64,000 bases of DNA from Nostoc foliaceum FACHB-393 (GCF_014698505.1 NZ_JACJTD010000012.1:62001-126000), one strand, 5' to 3'. Shown: positions 28,652 to 38,679, numbered from the stretch's first letter. Numbers and translations are program-made. The notes: generated from the letters alone by a model not told the origin.

Positions 28652-28854
28652 AATACTCTTTTTCACGTAAAATTTCCAAGCACAAATCTTGGTTGTTCCC
28701 ATATAAAGGTTTTACACAGTCCACAAAGCCTCTTGAGATACTTACCAAAGCTATCATAGCTACTGGAGTAGAACGAACAAGTTCTACTCTTTCAAGGTAT
28801 TATGCAATTTTAAAGCTTATTTAGATCAGCACCACAGACTTATGGTGCGCGAAA

Positions 28855-29352
28855 ATGGCAAGATACGATACTAAACAAATCTTGATTAATCACAGTTCCA
28901 GCGATTTGTCAATGGCAGCAGAAACTAATGAAAACCATCTACTGATTATTGAAGACGATCAAGGTCGCAAAGAATTTTCTCTGGAGCACCCCGTCTACTC
29001 TATCGGTAGAGACCGCGAGTGTAATATCCGTTTGATGTCGCAGTTTGTCTCCCGCCGCCATGCCACATTAGTGAGATTGCCACGAGAGCATAATAGTCAT
29101 AGCTACTATTATCGGATTGTAGATGGCGATGCCAAAGGGAAGCCTAGTTCCAACGGTTTGATGATTAATGGACGCAAAATACCAAATCACGATCTAAAAA
29201 ATGAAGACGAGATCGTTTTTGGCCCTCAAGTGCGTGCCATTTATTACCTTTTAAGAAATACTCAGCGTTTGGGACAAACGGATTCGAGTGAGTACGATAT
29301 TACACTAATAAACCCCGGTATGGCCGAGGATTTAGAGGATGTGGGAGAGTGA
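28855..29352 (+). CDS. FHA domain protein
   Basis: The 165-residue protein has a forkhead-associated phosphothreonine-binding domain at about residues 30-130. The conserved elements are YSIGRDRECNIRL (GR), SRRHATLV (SxxH) and SSNGLMINGRKI (SxNG, with N). The C-terminal acidic tail is probably disordered. Known: FHA domains read Ser/Thr kinase signals. The start ATG 28855 could instead be ATG 28912 (MAAETNENHLLI), which directly precedes the domain. It follows the copper ATPase in the same direction, 203 bp downstream. Confidence 0.92.
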   Translation: MARYDTKQILINHSSSDLSMAAETNENHLLIIEDDQGRKEFSLEHPVYSIGRDRECNIRLMSQFVSRRHATLVRLPREHNSHSYYYRIVDGDAKGKPSSNGLMINGRKIPNHDLKNEDEIVFGPQVRAIYYLLRNTQRLGQTDSSEYDITLINPGMAEDLEDVGE

Positions 29353-29378
29353 ATTATAACTACCAATAACAGTCTAAG

Positions 29379-29403
29379 CTCCCACGGATTGAAACCGTGG
29401 GAG
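29379..29403. terminator. Bidirectional hairpin between convergent genes
   Basis: A perfect 9-bp stem CTCCCACGG/CCGTGGGAG closes a 7-base loop. It is single copy in the window and lies between two convergent genes. Confidence 0.65.
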
Positions 29404-29423
29404 TATCAATTAAATCACCAAAG

Positions 29424-29771
29424 CTATCCCGCAAGACTTTCAATCAAATGCCAATGGCGGCTACTTTCAATAGCCTGCTTGATGAATTCAAACATTTGTC
29501 GGCAGTAATTATCTAGTTGGAGTGGTAGTTCTTCATTTTTAATCACAATACTCATTCGGGTTTCTGTTTCAGTAGATTTTGATTTATCAAACAGTACTTC
29601 TACTGTGATCAATTTGGGAAAAGGAACATTGCCGGGAATCTCACGAGCGATAATATAATCGCCCGTGTGGTATTGAATATCCAACTGACAGTCTTGTAGA
29701 AGTTCTACAAGTAACGGCTGGAGATGGTCACTAGGAACAGAAACAATAAATGAACAGGTATAGCGAGCCAT
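29424..29771 (-). CDS. Conserved cyanobacterial protein of unknown function
   Basis: The 115-residue soluble protein has alternating strand/helix content (YTCSFIVSVPSDHLQPLLVEL, TGDYIIAREIPGNVPFPKL). No cysteine pair, membrane helix or catalytic motif stands out. The pattern resembles a small alpha-beta domain, possibly START- or SRPBCC-like, but that is a guess. It is a single gene between a convergent FHA gene and a divergent epimerase gene. Confidence 0.75.
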   Translation of the reverse strand: MARYTCSFIVSVPSDHLQPLLVELLQDCQLDIQYHTGDYIIAREIPGNVPFPKLITVEVLFDKSKSTETETRMSIVIKNEELPLQLDNYCRQMFEFIKQAIESSRHWHLIESLAG

Positions 29772-29924
29772 AATAGCCCCACGCCTTGCAACACTCCGTC
29801 CATCCTATAATACCGAAGCATCTAAACGGAAAGTGATTAAATTTTGAGATCAGGCATTATCAAGATATACAGTCATGAAAGTTTGATCAAAAACTTTACA
29901 ATAAAGGTTTGGCTGAGGTAGAAA

Positions 29925-30845
29925 ATGAAAGTCGCAATTACTGGAGCAACAGGATTTGTCGGTAGTCATTTGGTACAACAACTCCACGGGGAAGGTCATA
30001 GAATAGTAGTATTAACTCGGAATACCGCCTTTGCTCAAAAGGTTTTTCCATCTGAGGCTTTCCCCAATCTAGAAATTCTTGCTTATACACCAGATGCATC
30101 TGGTTCTTGGCAAAGTGTCATCGCTAGTTGTGATGGCGTAGTTAATTTGGCAGGAGAACCCATTGGCGAAGGACGCTGGACACCAGAACGCAAACAAGAA
30201 ATCCTCAATAGCCGGAAGCTAGGTACACAAAAAATAGTTGAAGCAATAGCCAATGCTAACCCCAAACCATCTGTGTTAATTAACGCTTCGGCTATCGGCT
30301 ACTACGGCACTAGTGAAACGGCAACCTTTGATGAAACAAGTCTATCTGGTAACGATTTTCTCGCCCAAGTCTGCCAAGCCTGGGAAGCAGAGGCGAGAAA
30401 GGTAAAAGATGCTGGTGTAAGGCTGGTAATTCTGCGTTTTGGGATTGTTCTGGGCAATGGCGGTGCTTTGGGTAAAATGATTCCGCCTTTCAAACTCTTT
30501 GCTGGTGGCCCAATTGGCAGTGGCCGCCAATGGTTCTCATGGATTCATATAGACGATTTAGTTAACCTGATTCTGCAAGCTTTAACTAAACCGGAAATAG
30601 AAGGTGTATATAATGCCACTGCCCCTAACCCAGTCAGGATGGCAGATTTAAGCCAAACTTTGGGACAAGTGATGAATCGCCCTTCTTGGTTGCCTGTTCC
30701 TGCTTTTGCGATCGAAGCTCTTTTAGGAGACGGGGCTATAGTCGTTTTAGAAGGTCAGCAAGTCTTTCCCAAGCGCACCGCGGAAACAGGCTTTGAGTAC
30801 AAATATCCTAATTTGCAATCAGCACTAACACAAATTCTTACATAG
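29925..30845 (+). CDS. TIGR01777-family NAD-dependent epimerase/dehydratase (YfcH-like)
   Basis: This 306-residue extended SDR protein has the N-terminal Rossmann motif ITGATGFVGSHLVQQL, a catalytic SAIGYYG (Tyr; the usual lysine of YxxxK is shifted in this family), GIVLGNGGALGKM and WFSWIHIDDLV, plus the C-terminal EGVYNATAPNPVR. These motifs define the TIGR01777/YfcH group; some relatives act in cell division or in chloroplasts. The substrate is not established. It is a single gene. Confidence 0.94.
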   Translation: MKVAITGATGFVGSHLVQQLHGEGHRIVVLTRNTAFAQKVFPSEAFPNLEILAYTPDASGSWQSVIASCDGVVNLAGEPIGEGRWTPERKQEILNSRKLGTQKIVEAIANANPKPSVLINASAIGYYGTSETATFDETSLSGNDFLAQVCQAWEAEARKVKDAGVRLVILRFGIVLGNGGALGKMIPPFKLFAGGPIGSGRQWFSWIHIDDLVNLILQALTKPEIEGVYNATAPNPVRMADLSQTLGQVMNRPSWLPVPAFAIEALLGDGAIVVLEGQQVFPKRTAETGFEYKYPNLQSALTQILT

Positions 30846-30961
30846 GTCAAAAGTCAACATTTCAAAGAGACTAAGGAGCAGAGAGCCGGGAAGAAGAATT
30901 TTCCCCTCTTCCCCCTGCACTCTGCCCCTCTGAGTCTTGTGCCCAATGCCCAATCCCTTAA

Positions 30962-31207
30962 CTATTGACTAGATAGAAATTTTCTTGAAACCCAACTGAT
31001 AATACCGCTGAGAATCGCACCGCCCATGAGGATGCCAATCGCTGGATTAAACACGGGTTGCCAGAGTTGATGCCACAAATCCAAACCCAGATTTACTCCT
31101 ACAGAATCACCGATCGCAGCGATCGCTAACCAGACAAAGCCAAACAAAACTAAAAAAACATCTGCGACTAAAATCGTGTTTAGCCAATTTAACAATTTAT
31201 CTTTCAT
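30962..31207 (-). CDS. Small conserved membrane protein
   Basis: The 81-residue protein has two strongly hydrophobic helices (about residues 12-33 and 55-76) connected by an Asp/Trp-containing loop (LGLDLWHQLWQP). There is no signal peptidase site. I do not know the function; it looks like a small cyanobacterium-specific inner-membrane protein. It could share transcripts with the upstream TPR gene on the same strand, although the 121-bp gap holds short tandem-like repeats. Confidence 0.75.
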   Translation of the reverse strand: MKDKLLNWLNTILVADVFLVLFGFVWLAIAAIGDSVGVNLGLDLWHQLWQPVFNPAIGILMGGAILSGIISWVSRKFLSSQ

Positions 31208-31328
31208 TTATCCTTTGATCTAATTGCCCAAAATTTTACGACTGGTAACTAAGTGATGGGTAAGTTAGAAGTGAGGATTTGCCAACTTGAATTTTACTCC
31301 TAACTCCTCACTCCCAATTCCTAACTTC

Positions 31329-31751
31329 TCACTCCTCCAACAGCCAATTTTTGACTTTGATCAAACTCTGCCAATCTGGTTTTCTACTTAAACCGTCTTC
31401 AATACTGCTTTTTATTTCATCGCGCCATTCTGGGTTGACATAAACTAACTGTTGTGCTATATCAATATGTTCTCGTAAACCTTTTTGACCTGTTTCCAGC
31501 ATTGCTAAGGCGAGATTGACTCTAGCCTGTGGGTCTTGTGGATTTAACTTGACTGCCTTCTGTGCAGCTTTGTAAGCCAAGTTGGGTTTGTTATCGAGTA
31601 GATACAACCACGCCAAACAGATCCAAGCAGCACTCGTTTTAGGAGCGCGATCGCACACTTCTTTAAACACAGGGATTAAAGAATCTACTGCTTCTCCTGC
31701 TTTATAGCGTTCCAGACCTGTATCAAACAGGGATTCAACTGTTTGAGTCAT
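31329..31751 (-). CDS. TPR protein
   Basis: From ATG 31751 (MTQTVESLFDTGLERYKAGE) the protein has about 140 residues, nearly all TPR-like helices, for example TSAAWICLAWLYLLDNKPNLAYKAAQKAVKLNPQDPQARV. The upstream ATG 31772 adds seven residues and is less likely. It is predicted cytosolic, as no signal peptide is seen. Partners are unknown. It lies downstream of the A-type Fe-S carrier gene on the same strand. Confidence 0.85.
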   Translation of the reverse strand: MTQTVESLFDTGLERYKAGEAVDSLIPVFKEVCDRAPKTSAAWICLAWLYLLDNKPNLAYKAAQKAVKLNPQDPQARVNLALAMLETGQKGLREHIDIAQQLVYVNPEWRDEIKSSIEDGLSRKPDWQSLIKVKNWLLEE

Positions 31752-31904
31752 AGTAAATTTGTCAATAATCATTAGTTAATAGTCATTAGTCATGATTCAA
31801 TAGTCATAGACCAATAGTCAAGAGTCAAAAAACCTTGACTCTTGATTTTTGAGAGCGAGTTGACTCAATGGTAAAAACCCTCGCACGTGACTGGCTCCTT
31901 TTGA

Positions 31905-32261
31905 CTAAACCCCAAATGACTTGCCGCAACCGCAAGTTTGGTTGGCATTAGGGTTAGTGAATTGAAAGCCACCACCAATCATGGCATCGCTGTAATCTAG
32001 CATTAAGCCGTAGAGATATAACAAACTCTTGCGATCGCTGACAATCTTGAAGCCATCATAGTCAAAAACTTCATCCTGCGGGGTGATCTTGCTAGTGTCT
32101 TCAAAGTCCATCATGTAAGACATCCCAGAACAGCCACCCTGACGGACTCCTACCCGTAAGCAGAAATCTGTGCCTTGCTTGTCCCGGAGGGATTTTACCT
32201 GGTGCAATGCGGCTTCGCTCAACAGAATTCCGCGTTGTTGAGGCTGAATTGCTTGTGTCAT
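31905..32261 (-). CDS. A-type iron-sulfur carrier (IscA/SufA/ErpA family)
   Basis: This 118-residue HesB-like protein transfers Fe-S clusters to apoproteins. The three conserved cysteines are present: one in [12 protein letters not shown] and two in [12 protein letters not shown] 32261 ([11 protein letters not shown]) is preferred to ATG 32273. It is not part of the suf operon, about 11 kb away. The closest type may be the cyanobacterial IscA/SufA pair, but sequence alone does not decide which. Confidence 0.95.
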   Translation of the reverse strand: MTQAIQPQQRGILLSEAALHQVKSLRDKQGTDFCLRVGVRQGGCSGMSYMMDFEDTSKITPQDEVFDYDGFKIVSDRKSLLYLYGLMLDYSDAMIGGGFQFTNPNANQTCGCGKSFGV

Positions 32262-32589
32262 CTGCTTTTTCAACTCCTTAATTAATCTAAGCTTTACCCT
32301 GTATCGGCTTGTTAATGCCTTTGGGTTATCCTTGGTGTTTTTGTATTCATTCTAGCGGCTTAAATGTCGCTAGATGCCAAATTGTAAACACTCCGTTAAA
32401 AGCAGCCAAAGGTTTTTATTCTAGAATTGAGAGACTCAGTGTGTTTATAGATTCGGTATTTTTGGAGTTCAAGCCTGGCAGCAGTCTGAGAAGCAACTAT
32501 TTTTTCAGGTGCAGCCATAAAAACCTAATCTGAGGCTAGCTATCCCCCAAAGTTTACTTCCAAATTGCTTCTTTTGATTAACTTACTCT
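32262..32589. other. Divergent promoter region, no gene recognised
   Basis: It lies between the Fe-S carrier and the large conserved protein. An open frame on the plus strand (32309-32533) has non-protein-like composition and is dismissed. Confidence 0.55.
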
Positions 32590-34236
32590 ATGACAAGTTT
32601 TAATCGCTCTACCAGTCGTCGCTTGAAGAAATTAACTCAAATTCCTTCTGTATGGGAGGGCGATCGCCGTCCGTTGTCATCACCAAACCAGCACTCAGAC
32701 TCAGAGGAAAAGGGAGAATGCATTCTTTGGGTAGATTACTCCCAAGGTGTAGTTCGAGGAATGGATGTGGTAGCTTCAGATATCGGCCCAGAAGCAATAG
32801 TTCGGACTTTAATGCGAGCAATGGAGCATCCCCACAGTCCGGCAAGACCTGCCAGACCCCAAAGAATTGTAGTCAAAGATCGTGAGATCCAATTTTACCT
32901 GCGGGGGGTGCTGCAAGATTTAGATATTGCCATTGACTACGCACCAGAACTGCCTTTGATTGACGAACTATTTCGGGGGTTCGCTGACATCCTCGATAGT
33001 CAAACCCCCGACTTACCCCCACAGTATGCACAAATCTTGCGAGAGAAAGCATTTGCAATTTGGCAAGCAGCACCTTGGGAATTTTTGGAAGAACAGCAAA
33101 TTTTGTCAATCGAGATTAATAAGTGGGATGTTGGCACACTCTACGCTTCAGTTATGGGAATGCTGGGAATGGAGTATGGGATTTTGTTTTATCGCTCAGA
33201 AGAGTCTTTAAAACGGTTTCGTGCCGCAGTTTTAAGAGATGAACAATCAACGGAGCATCTAGAAGAAGCGTTCCTCAAGCAAGATTGCCTGTTTCTCACC
33301 TTTGAGAGTGCTGACGAAGCCGATGAAGATGAGGATGAGGATGAAGAAAGTGATTTGGCGGATCTGCCATTATCAGAAATTGACCCCACGTTCGGTAATA
33401 TCCACCCCTTAGAAGGACTACGGTCTGTTTTGTATGACGAAGAAGCACTGGTAATCTTCGTTGCGATCGAAAGCCTAAGCCGCTTTATTCGCGATCACCG
33501 TCGCCAGCTTCATGAGGACATCTTCCCTACCCTCAGCCGTCGCTATCGCGTTTCTCTACCACAGCCGGAAGAATCAACTAAATCTGTGGCTGTGACAGTC
33601 TCTACGATGCCGCAGTTAGCAGCAGAATTAGAGGAAATGGCAGGCTTTGGTGTCGATAACGAGGAGATTGACAACCTTGGCTCACCGAATTTCCAATCAT
33701 TGCAAGATGACTTGATACCGGAAGATTCCTTCCTCAGCTTAGGTGTAGTGTCCTGGGAAATGTTGGAGTACCTTCGTAAAGGGGTCAGCTACCATAAGGC
33801 TGGTGAAATCAAACAAGTGGGTGATGGTTTGCCGGTGATTTTAATTCAAACTTCCCGGCCCAAGGCTAAGACTGTAATTGAAAGAATTGAAGCAGCAGGT
33901 GGACTGAGAGCAATTTGCTTTAATCCAGGTGCCGACCCCTTCGATGGCGATCGCTACGACCTGGGTTTATTACAAACTCAAAATGGTGAATTGTTCCTAT
34001 TCGGTGAATTTTTAGATGAAGATCCTATTCATGTAGAAGCCCGAAAAAAATGGAATCAACGGTGTAAAAATACTAAGGGCTACTGTGGCTTAATCATTGC
34101 CAAAGGACTAACAGGAGCTTCCCGTGGCAATCCTCAGTTACGAGATATGATGGCTTTGTTTGAAGCGCGATCGCTTTCACCTAAAGATTTAGGTCTTGGC
34201 ACTCTCCAACTGATGCCCCAACTTAAATTGGAATAG
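32590..34236 (+). CDS. Large conserved cyanobacterial protein (DUF6930-like)
   Basis: The 548-residue soluble protein appears to have two related alpha-beta halves. An N-terminal part (about 40-320) begins GECILWVDYSQGVVRGMDVV, a C-terminal part (about 400-545) begins RPKAKTVIERIEAAGGLRAI, and a strongly acidic linker (ADEADEDEDEDEESD) lies near residue 245. No catalytic motif is recognised. I think it matches a family called DUF6930 but cannot verify this. Despite its size it has no signal peptide or membrane helix. It is a single gene. Confidence 0.8.
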   Translation: MTSFNRSTSRRLKKLTQIPSVWEGDRRPLSSPNQHSDSEEKGECILWVDYSQGVVRGMDVVASDIGPEAIVRTLMRAMEHPHSPARPARPQRIVVKDREIQFYLRGVLQDLDIAIDYAPELPLIDELFRGFADILDSQTPDLPPQYAQILREKAFAIWQAAPWEFLEEQQILSIEINKWDVGTLYASVMGMLGMEYGILFYRSEESLKRFRAAVLRDEQSTEHLEEAFLKQDCLFLTFESADEADEDEDEDEESDLADLPLSEIDPTFGNIHPLEGLRSVLYDEEALVIFVAIESLSRFIRDHRRQLHEDIFPTLSRRYRVSLPQPEESTKSVAVTVSTMPQLAAELEEMAGFGVDNEEIDNLGSPNFQSLQDDLIPEDSFLSLGVVSWEMLEYLRKGVSYHKAGEIKQVGDGLPVILIQTSRPKAKTVIERIEAAGGLRAICFNPGADPFDGDRYDLGLLQTQNGELFLFGEFLDEDPIHVEARKKWNQRCKNTKGYCGLIIAKGLTGASRGNPQLRDMMALFEARSLSPKDLGLGTLQLMPQLKLE

Positions 34237-34247
34237 TTGCACTAATC

Positions 34248-34275
34248 GCCGTAATCCTAAATGTCAGGTTACGGC
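34248..34275 (+). terminator. Hairpin after the large conserved protein
   Basis: The stem is GCCGTAA-TCCT/AGG-TTACGGC with one bulge and no T-run. It is probably involved in 3' end formation. Confidence 0.4.
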
Positions 34276-34589
34276 TATGATAAATTAAGTCGATGTGTAT
34301 TTGATTCACAATATTGAGCAAACTCAGTGCTGAAGAGCAAGTGGTGTTACTGAGTGTTCAATAAATTGAAAAATATTTCGTACTATTGTACTTAGTATAT
34401 ATCCTGCACGGCAATACGGTCTTTTAACCGGAGCTTTCGGAGTCTCCGAATACCCTCAGAACTCAGCACTTTTCATCCTTATTCATCCGCGTCTCTCTCA
34501 GAGCGCTGGATTTTGTCATGTATATGTCAACTCTAATAGTCAACCAGTGATTAGAAGTTAACTTCACCCAAATTTCATGAAGTATCTAT

Positions 34590-35225
34590 ATTCTCATAGT
34601 TTTCCAGTAATTTAATTTAAACATTTGCCAGTATAAAGAATTACAAAGTAATAAAAAATTATTTACGAAGTCCGGTTTAATCAAACCTAAGCGACGCACT
34701 TCAATATCAGAATCTTTTTTTAACAAGTTTTTGACCTTAGGATCTTGTTATATATCAATATCATTAAGCAAAAGCTCAGGTAATAAATTTTTCTTTGTAA
34801 TTTTTTTATAAAGTATGAAAATGAACTTATTTATAGTCTAAATAAAGTTTATTTAAAGCCCAAAAATCATGGATATAATGAATACACTCCCAAAAATTTT
34901 GAAGTATCTAATTATTTTTACGGTACATTTAACAATAAATAATGGTTGTATTTCAAAATCTTTTTGGCAGTAATTTTTCTCTTACTTTAGATATAAAAAA
35001 GAGGTCTGATGTGGAATTTTTAGCCCAGTAATCAGCGAAAAATTATTTGTATAATCTTCTGATAGATGAATACGAACCATGCGAAAAATATTGTTGAGCT
35101 TAAGATAAACTATATCGCTAGAGGGAAGATAAAACACATCTAAAATTTCATCGTATTTTTACGAGAAGTTAGTCTAAAAGCATGAAATAAAACTAAAATA
35201 TTATTATTGGCAACAGCCAACTAAC
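34590..35225 (-). pseudogene. Decayed coding sequence, unidentified
   Basis: Reading the minus strand I find protein-like stretches in shifting frames: LAVANNNILVLFHAFRLTSRKN near 35220-35160 (quoted here in part), then, after a frameshift, YDEILDVFYLPSSDIVYLKL and NIFRMVRIHLSEDYTNNFSL down to a TAA near 34988. Further on come LLPELLLNDIDI, an in-frame TAA, then QDPKVKNLLKKDSDIEVRRL and NSLYWQMFKLNYWKTMRI. The continuity of sensible protein with interspersed stops suggests a degraded gene. I cannot name its family. Confidence 0.4.
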
Positions 35226-35969
35226 ACCATATCTATTATGGGATCATCATCTATGTAAAATTACAGATAATATTGTTAAAATTCACCAAACAATTGGGCT
35301 ATTTACACCCAGCAAACTGAGTCTTGCGGCCTTTTTTATGGCTACTATATTGGCACAGAAAAACAATCAGCTTGATCGAGAGAAGCCAAAAATCATAAAC
35401 GTTCAAGCAGATATCAACTTCTTAGTTACAGTAATGGGTACAGATGGGTGTTTGTTCTAGAGCGATCGCTTATTTGCTTGCTTTTAAGTGATTATTCACA
35501 ATCTATACACACCACTTTAAACCACCTCTAAGCCAGCATTTCAGCATGATAATGATTCTACAGCTTTATTTTCTGGTGTTGTATCAGATGTTCTCTCCAA
35601 GTGGTTTTGGCGAACTTGGTTAAGAGAGAAGGTCAAATGCTTTCAATGGAGAATAACTTTGTAAATCATCATTGAGTCAACAGTAGGTGTCTCAAATTCA
35701 TTTATCAAATTTCATTGCCAGGCTTTACTGATGCTGTTAGTAGGGTTATTATCCTCAAAAGCAAGTATGTGCTCTTTCTACTGTCACAATAGTCACAAAT
35801 AAAGTGTAGTTTTTTGATTTCTTTAGAAAATGATGAATACTTTGACAAAACGAACATTTTTAATATTAATGGTATTACTTGTTTCCTGAGACAAACTCTG
35901 ATAATCTTATCGTTTTCCTCTTTACTTAGACCCTTTCGAACATCTGAATATACAGCAAATAGCATGATA

Positions 35970-36140
35970 ATGACAAATAAAAAATGGGCTGTGAAACGTA
36001 TAACTGTCAATCTCGCAACACAGGAAGCGGAAAAACTAGAAAAATATTGTCAACAAACAGGTAGACCCGCAACCGATGTGATTCGTGAACTGATTAGAAG
36101 TTTGCCTGTCTCTGACGACGGCAAAGATGTAAACAAGTAA
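35970..36140 (+). CDS. Ribbon-helix-helix (CopG/Arc-like) small protein
   Basis: From ATG 35970 (or 35964) the product has 56 residues. The pattern VKRITVNLATQEAEKLEKYCQQTGRPATDVIRELIRSL fits a ribbon-helix-helix DNA-binding fold: a beta-strand, then two amphipathic helices. The longer open frame starting at 35814 adds low-complexity residues and is unlikely. Such proteins are often antitoxins or plasmid repressors, but no toxin gene is adjacent. It ends 276 bp before zds. Confidence 0.65.
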   Translation: MTNKKWAVKRITVNLATQEAEKLEKYCQQTGRPATDVIRELIRSLPVSDDGKDVNK

Positions 36141-36416
36141 GAAGTTACTTTTACGACTTATCCAGATCACTGCTTTGCCACCAAAAAAATAGCTATGATA
36201 CTTTTTTGAGTCCGCCGCTATGGACAAGAGTTTGTCTAGCTGATACAGACGCGTTCTTCTCGCGTCTGGTCAATTACCGGGACTAAAAGGAGTGATCAAA
36301 GAGGTTTTAGTATCGACATTGCCATGCCTTGATACACTAATGGAGTTGATATTAAGTAGCAAATTCCGACACCAACCCAGTTACAATCTGTAAAGAAACT
36401 GAAAAGGAACGACGGA

Positions 36417-37856
36417 ATGCGCGTTGCAATCGTAGGTGCGGGACTAGCTGGGCTAGCAACCGCAGTGGATCTAGCAGATGCTGGTTGTGAAGTAGAGATT
36501 TTTGAGTCTCGTCCATTTGTCGGTGGTAAAGTTGGCAGTTGGGTTGATGGAGATGGCAACCATTTAGAAATGGGATTGCATGTATTTTTCGGCTGCTATT
36601 ACCAACTGTTTGACTTGATGAAGAAAGTGGGGGTGTTAGAAAACTTACGCCTCAAGGAACATACCCACACTTTTATTAACAAAGGAGGGCACACTGGTGC
36701 TCTGGATTTTCGCTTCCTTACAGGTGCGCCTTTCAATGGCTTAAAGGCATTTTTCACGACTTCTCAACTATCGTTACAGGATAAACTGCAAAATGCGATC
36801 GCTTTGGGTACTAGTCCCATAGTTCGCGGATTGGTAGACTTTAACGGGGCGATGAAAACCATCCGCAACTTAGATAAAGTTAGCTTTGCCGATTGGTTTC
36901 GCAGTCATGGTGGGAGTAATGGCAGCATCAAGCGCCTGTGGAACCCCATTGCTTACGCATTGGGATTTATTGATTGCGAAAATATGTCTGCTCGTTGTAT
37001 GTTAACGATATTCCAGTTATTTGCTGTCAGAACTGAAGCTTCAGTTTTGCGAATGCTGGAAGGTTCTCCATCGGAGTATTTACACAAGCCCATTCTGGAA
37101 TACTTAGAAGTTAGAGGAACCAAAGTTTACACCCGTCGGCAAGTGCGGGAAATTCAGTTTACTGAGTTAGAGGAACAAACCCGCGTCACTGGTATAGTAG
37201 TTGCCCAAGGTGATACAGTAGAAACTATCACTGCTGATGCTTACGTTTTTGCCTGTGATGTTCCAGGAATCCAACGCATCCTACCGCAGGAGTGGCGTAA
37301 GTGGTCGGAATTTGACAATATTTACAAACTGGATGCAGTACCAGTGGCTACAGTGCAGTTACGCTTCGATGGTTGGGTAACGGAACTGAACGATGGAGAG
37401 CAACGTAAACAGCTAAATCACGCGGCTGGAATCGATAATTTACTTTACACAGCCGATGCTGACTTTTCTTGTTTTGCCGATTTGGCCTTGACTAGTCCTG
37501 CTGATTATTATCGCCCAGGACAGGGTTCATTGTTACAGCTAGTGCTGACACCGGGAGATCCGTTTATAGCACAAAGTAATGAAGCGATCGCACAGCATGT
37601 CCTCAAGCAAGTCCATGAACTGTTTCCCTCGTCGCGGGAGTTAAATATGACTTGGTACAGTGTGGTAAAACTTGCTCAGTCTCTCTACCGAGAAGCGCCA
37701 GGGATGGATGCCTATCGTCCTAACCAAAAAACCCCAGTAGATAATTTCTTCCTTGCAGGGAGTTATACTCAGCAAGACTACATCGACAGCATGGAAGGTG
37801 CTACTATTTCTGGACGGCGGGCGGCAAAAGTGATTTTAGAGAGTTTGAAGAATTGA
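36417..37856 (+). CDS. zds: Zeta-carotene desaturase
   Basis: This 479-residue plant-type desaturase (CrtQ/Zds) converts zeta-carotene to lycopene in the carotenoid pathway at the membrane. It starts with the FAD-binding motif [21 protein letters not shown] and then [13 protein letters not shown]. Family signatures are [16 protein letters not shown] and the C-terminal [21 protein letters not shown]. The start ATG 36417 follows AAGGAAC. It is followed, 94 bp later, by an SRPBCC gene in the same direction, an arrangement also recalled from Synechocystis (slr0940-slr0941). Confidence 0.97.
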   Translation: MRVAIVGAGLAGLATAVDLADAGCEVEIFESRPFVGGKVGSWVDGDGNHLEMGLHVFFGCYYQLFDLMKKVGVLENLRLKEHTHTFINKGGHTGALDFRFLTGAPFNGLKAFFTTSQLSLQDKLQNAIALGTSPIVRGLVDFNGAMKTIRNLDKVSFADWFRSHGGSNGSIKRLWNPIAYALGFIDCENMSARCMLTIFQLFAVRTEASVLRMLEGSPSEYLHKPILEYLEVRGTKVYTRRQVREIQFTELEEQTRVTGIVVAQGDTVETITADAYVFACDVPGIQRILPQEWRKWSEFDNIYKLDAVPVATVQLRFDGWVTELNDGEQRKQLNHAAGIDNLLYTADADFSCFADLALTSPADYYRPGQGSLLQLVLTPGDPFIAQSNEAIAQHVLKQVHELFPSSRELNMTWYSVVKLAQSLYREAPGMDAYRPNQKTPVDNFFLAGSYTQQDYIDSMEGATISGRRAAKVILESLKN

Positions 37857-37950
37857 TTTAGACACGCAGTGACTTGCCGCAGACTACCGCAAAGGACGCG
37901 TAGACACGAAGTGGCTTCTCGAAAAGTAGGACGCGAAGGAAAAAGAGAGA

Positions 37951-38394
37951 ATGTCAGATTGGTTAGAGCATACTGTGCAGGTAGAAGTAGAAGCTCCCAT
38001 AGATTTAGTATGGAGCCTTTGGGCTGATTTAGAGCAAATGCCCCGGTGGATGAAATGGATTGATTCGGTGAAAATTCCGCCAGATAATCCAGATATATCT
38101 CTTTGGAAATTAAAGACGGGCAGTCTAGAATTTAATTGGAAATCACGAATTCTTAAAGTTGTTCCCAACCAAATTATCCAATGGGAATCTGTTGATGGTT
38201 TGCCGAATCAGGGAGCAATTCGCTTTTACGATCGCCACGGTAGTAGTGTTGTCAAAATGACCATTTCCTACGCCATCCCCGGCATGATTGGCAAAATTAT
38301 GGATAACTTATTTTTGGGGCGGATAGTTGAATCAACGATTCAAGCTGATTTAGAAAGGTTTAAAGAATATGCGCTGAATGTTAAAGCTAATTGA
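37951..38394 (+). CDS. SRPBCC/polyketide-cyclase-like protein
   Basis: The 147-residue START-like hydrophobic-ligand-binding fold is recognised by the N-terminal VEVEAPIDLVWSLWADLEQMPRWMKWIDSV, written here only in part for its pattern (EAPIDLVWSLWAD, PRWMKWI), and a long C-terminal helix. It is conserved next to zds in cyanobacteria, which hints at a role with carotenoids or another lipid ligand, but this is inference. The start ATG 37951 follows a repeat-like 90-bp spacer. No signal peptide is seen. Confidence 0.88.
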   Translation: MSDWLEHTVQVEVEAPIDLVWSLWADLEQMPRWMKWIDSVKIPPDNPDISLWKLKTGSLEFNWKSRILKVVPNQIIQWESVDGLPNQGAIRFYDRHGSSVVKMTISYAIPGMIGKIMDNLFLGRIVESTIQADLERFKEYALNVKAN

Positions 38395-38460
38395 TATAGA
38401 TACAAAATAACCTGCGATCGCGCAAATTGTTCAGCATTAGTTACCACATACTCAATTGCG

Positions 38461-38679
38461 TTAACGCACTCTACTTACTGTTGGTTCTGGAAGTGGATCA
38501 CCTACAGCTTCGTAAGCAATAATTAGAGACTCTAAAGCTTCAATTCCATTTACCACAGCCAACTCGTAAGTATCTCCATGAGTCCGCCAGCGTTGTCCTG
38601 GAAAATCAGGGAATCCTACTAAGAAGCAACCATCTTCATCAGACCATTGAATAATCATTTGGTACTTAAGCTTACTCAT
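38461..38679 (-). CDS. hicB: HicB-type antitoxin
   Basis: The 72-residue short HicB domain has YQMIIQWSDEDGCFLVGFPDFPG and a helix ELAVVNGIEALESLI. It lacks an appended DNA-binding domain, so it is the minimal form. Its start overlaps the end of the toxin gene by 8 bp, which gives coupled translation. In such systems HicB binds and neutralises HicA. Confidence 0.9.
   Translation of the reverse strand: MSKLKYQMIIQWSDEDGCFLVGFPDFPGQRWRTHGDTYELAVVNGIEALESLIIAYEAVGDPLPEPTVSRVR

Larger units (their letters stand above)
34237..35969. other. 1.7-kb gene-poor AT-rich region
   Basis: Immediately after the preceding gene is a hairpin (34248-34275) with 10-bp pairing. The middle appears to hold a decayed minus-strand coding sequence (34590-35225). 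A 40-codon plus-strand frame from 35338 is probably fortuitous. I see no tRNA or mobile element. Confidence 0.6.

Noticed and set aside
29379-29403. CRISPR-like sequence containing GATTGAAAC
   Set aside because: It occurs once, has no spacer-repeat periodicity and is a plain hairpin between convergent genes.
32309-32533. 74-codon frame between the Fe-S carrier and the large conserved gene
   Set aside because: Its composition is not protein-like, and it occupies the divergent promoter region.
35338-35460. 40-codon plus-strand frame
   Set aside because: There is no ribosome-binding site, its composition is ordinary AT-rich, and it has no recognisable domain; probably fortuitous.
34237-35969. 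tRNA or structural RNA in the long gene-poor region
   Set aside because: I scanned both strands for cloverleaf arms and T-loop (GTTCRANNC) sequences and found none convincing.
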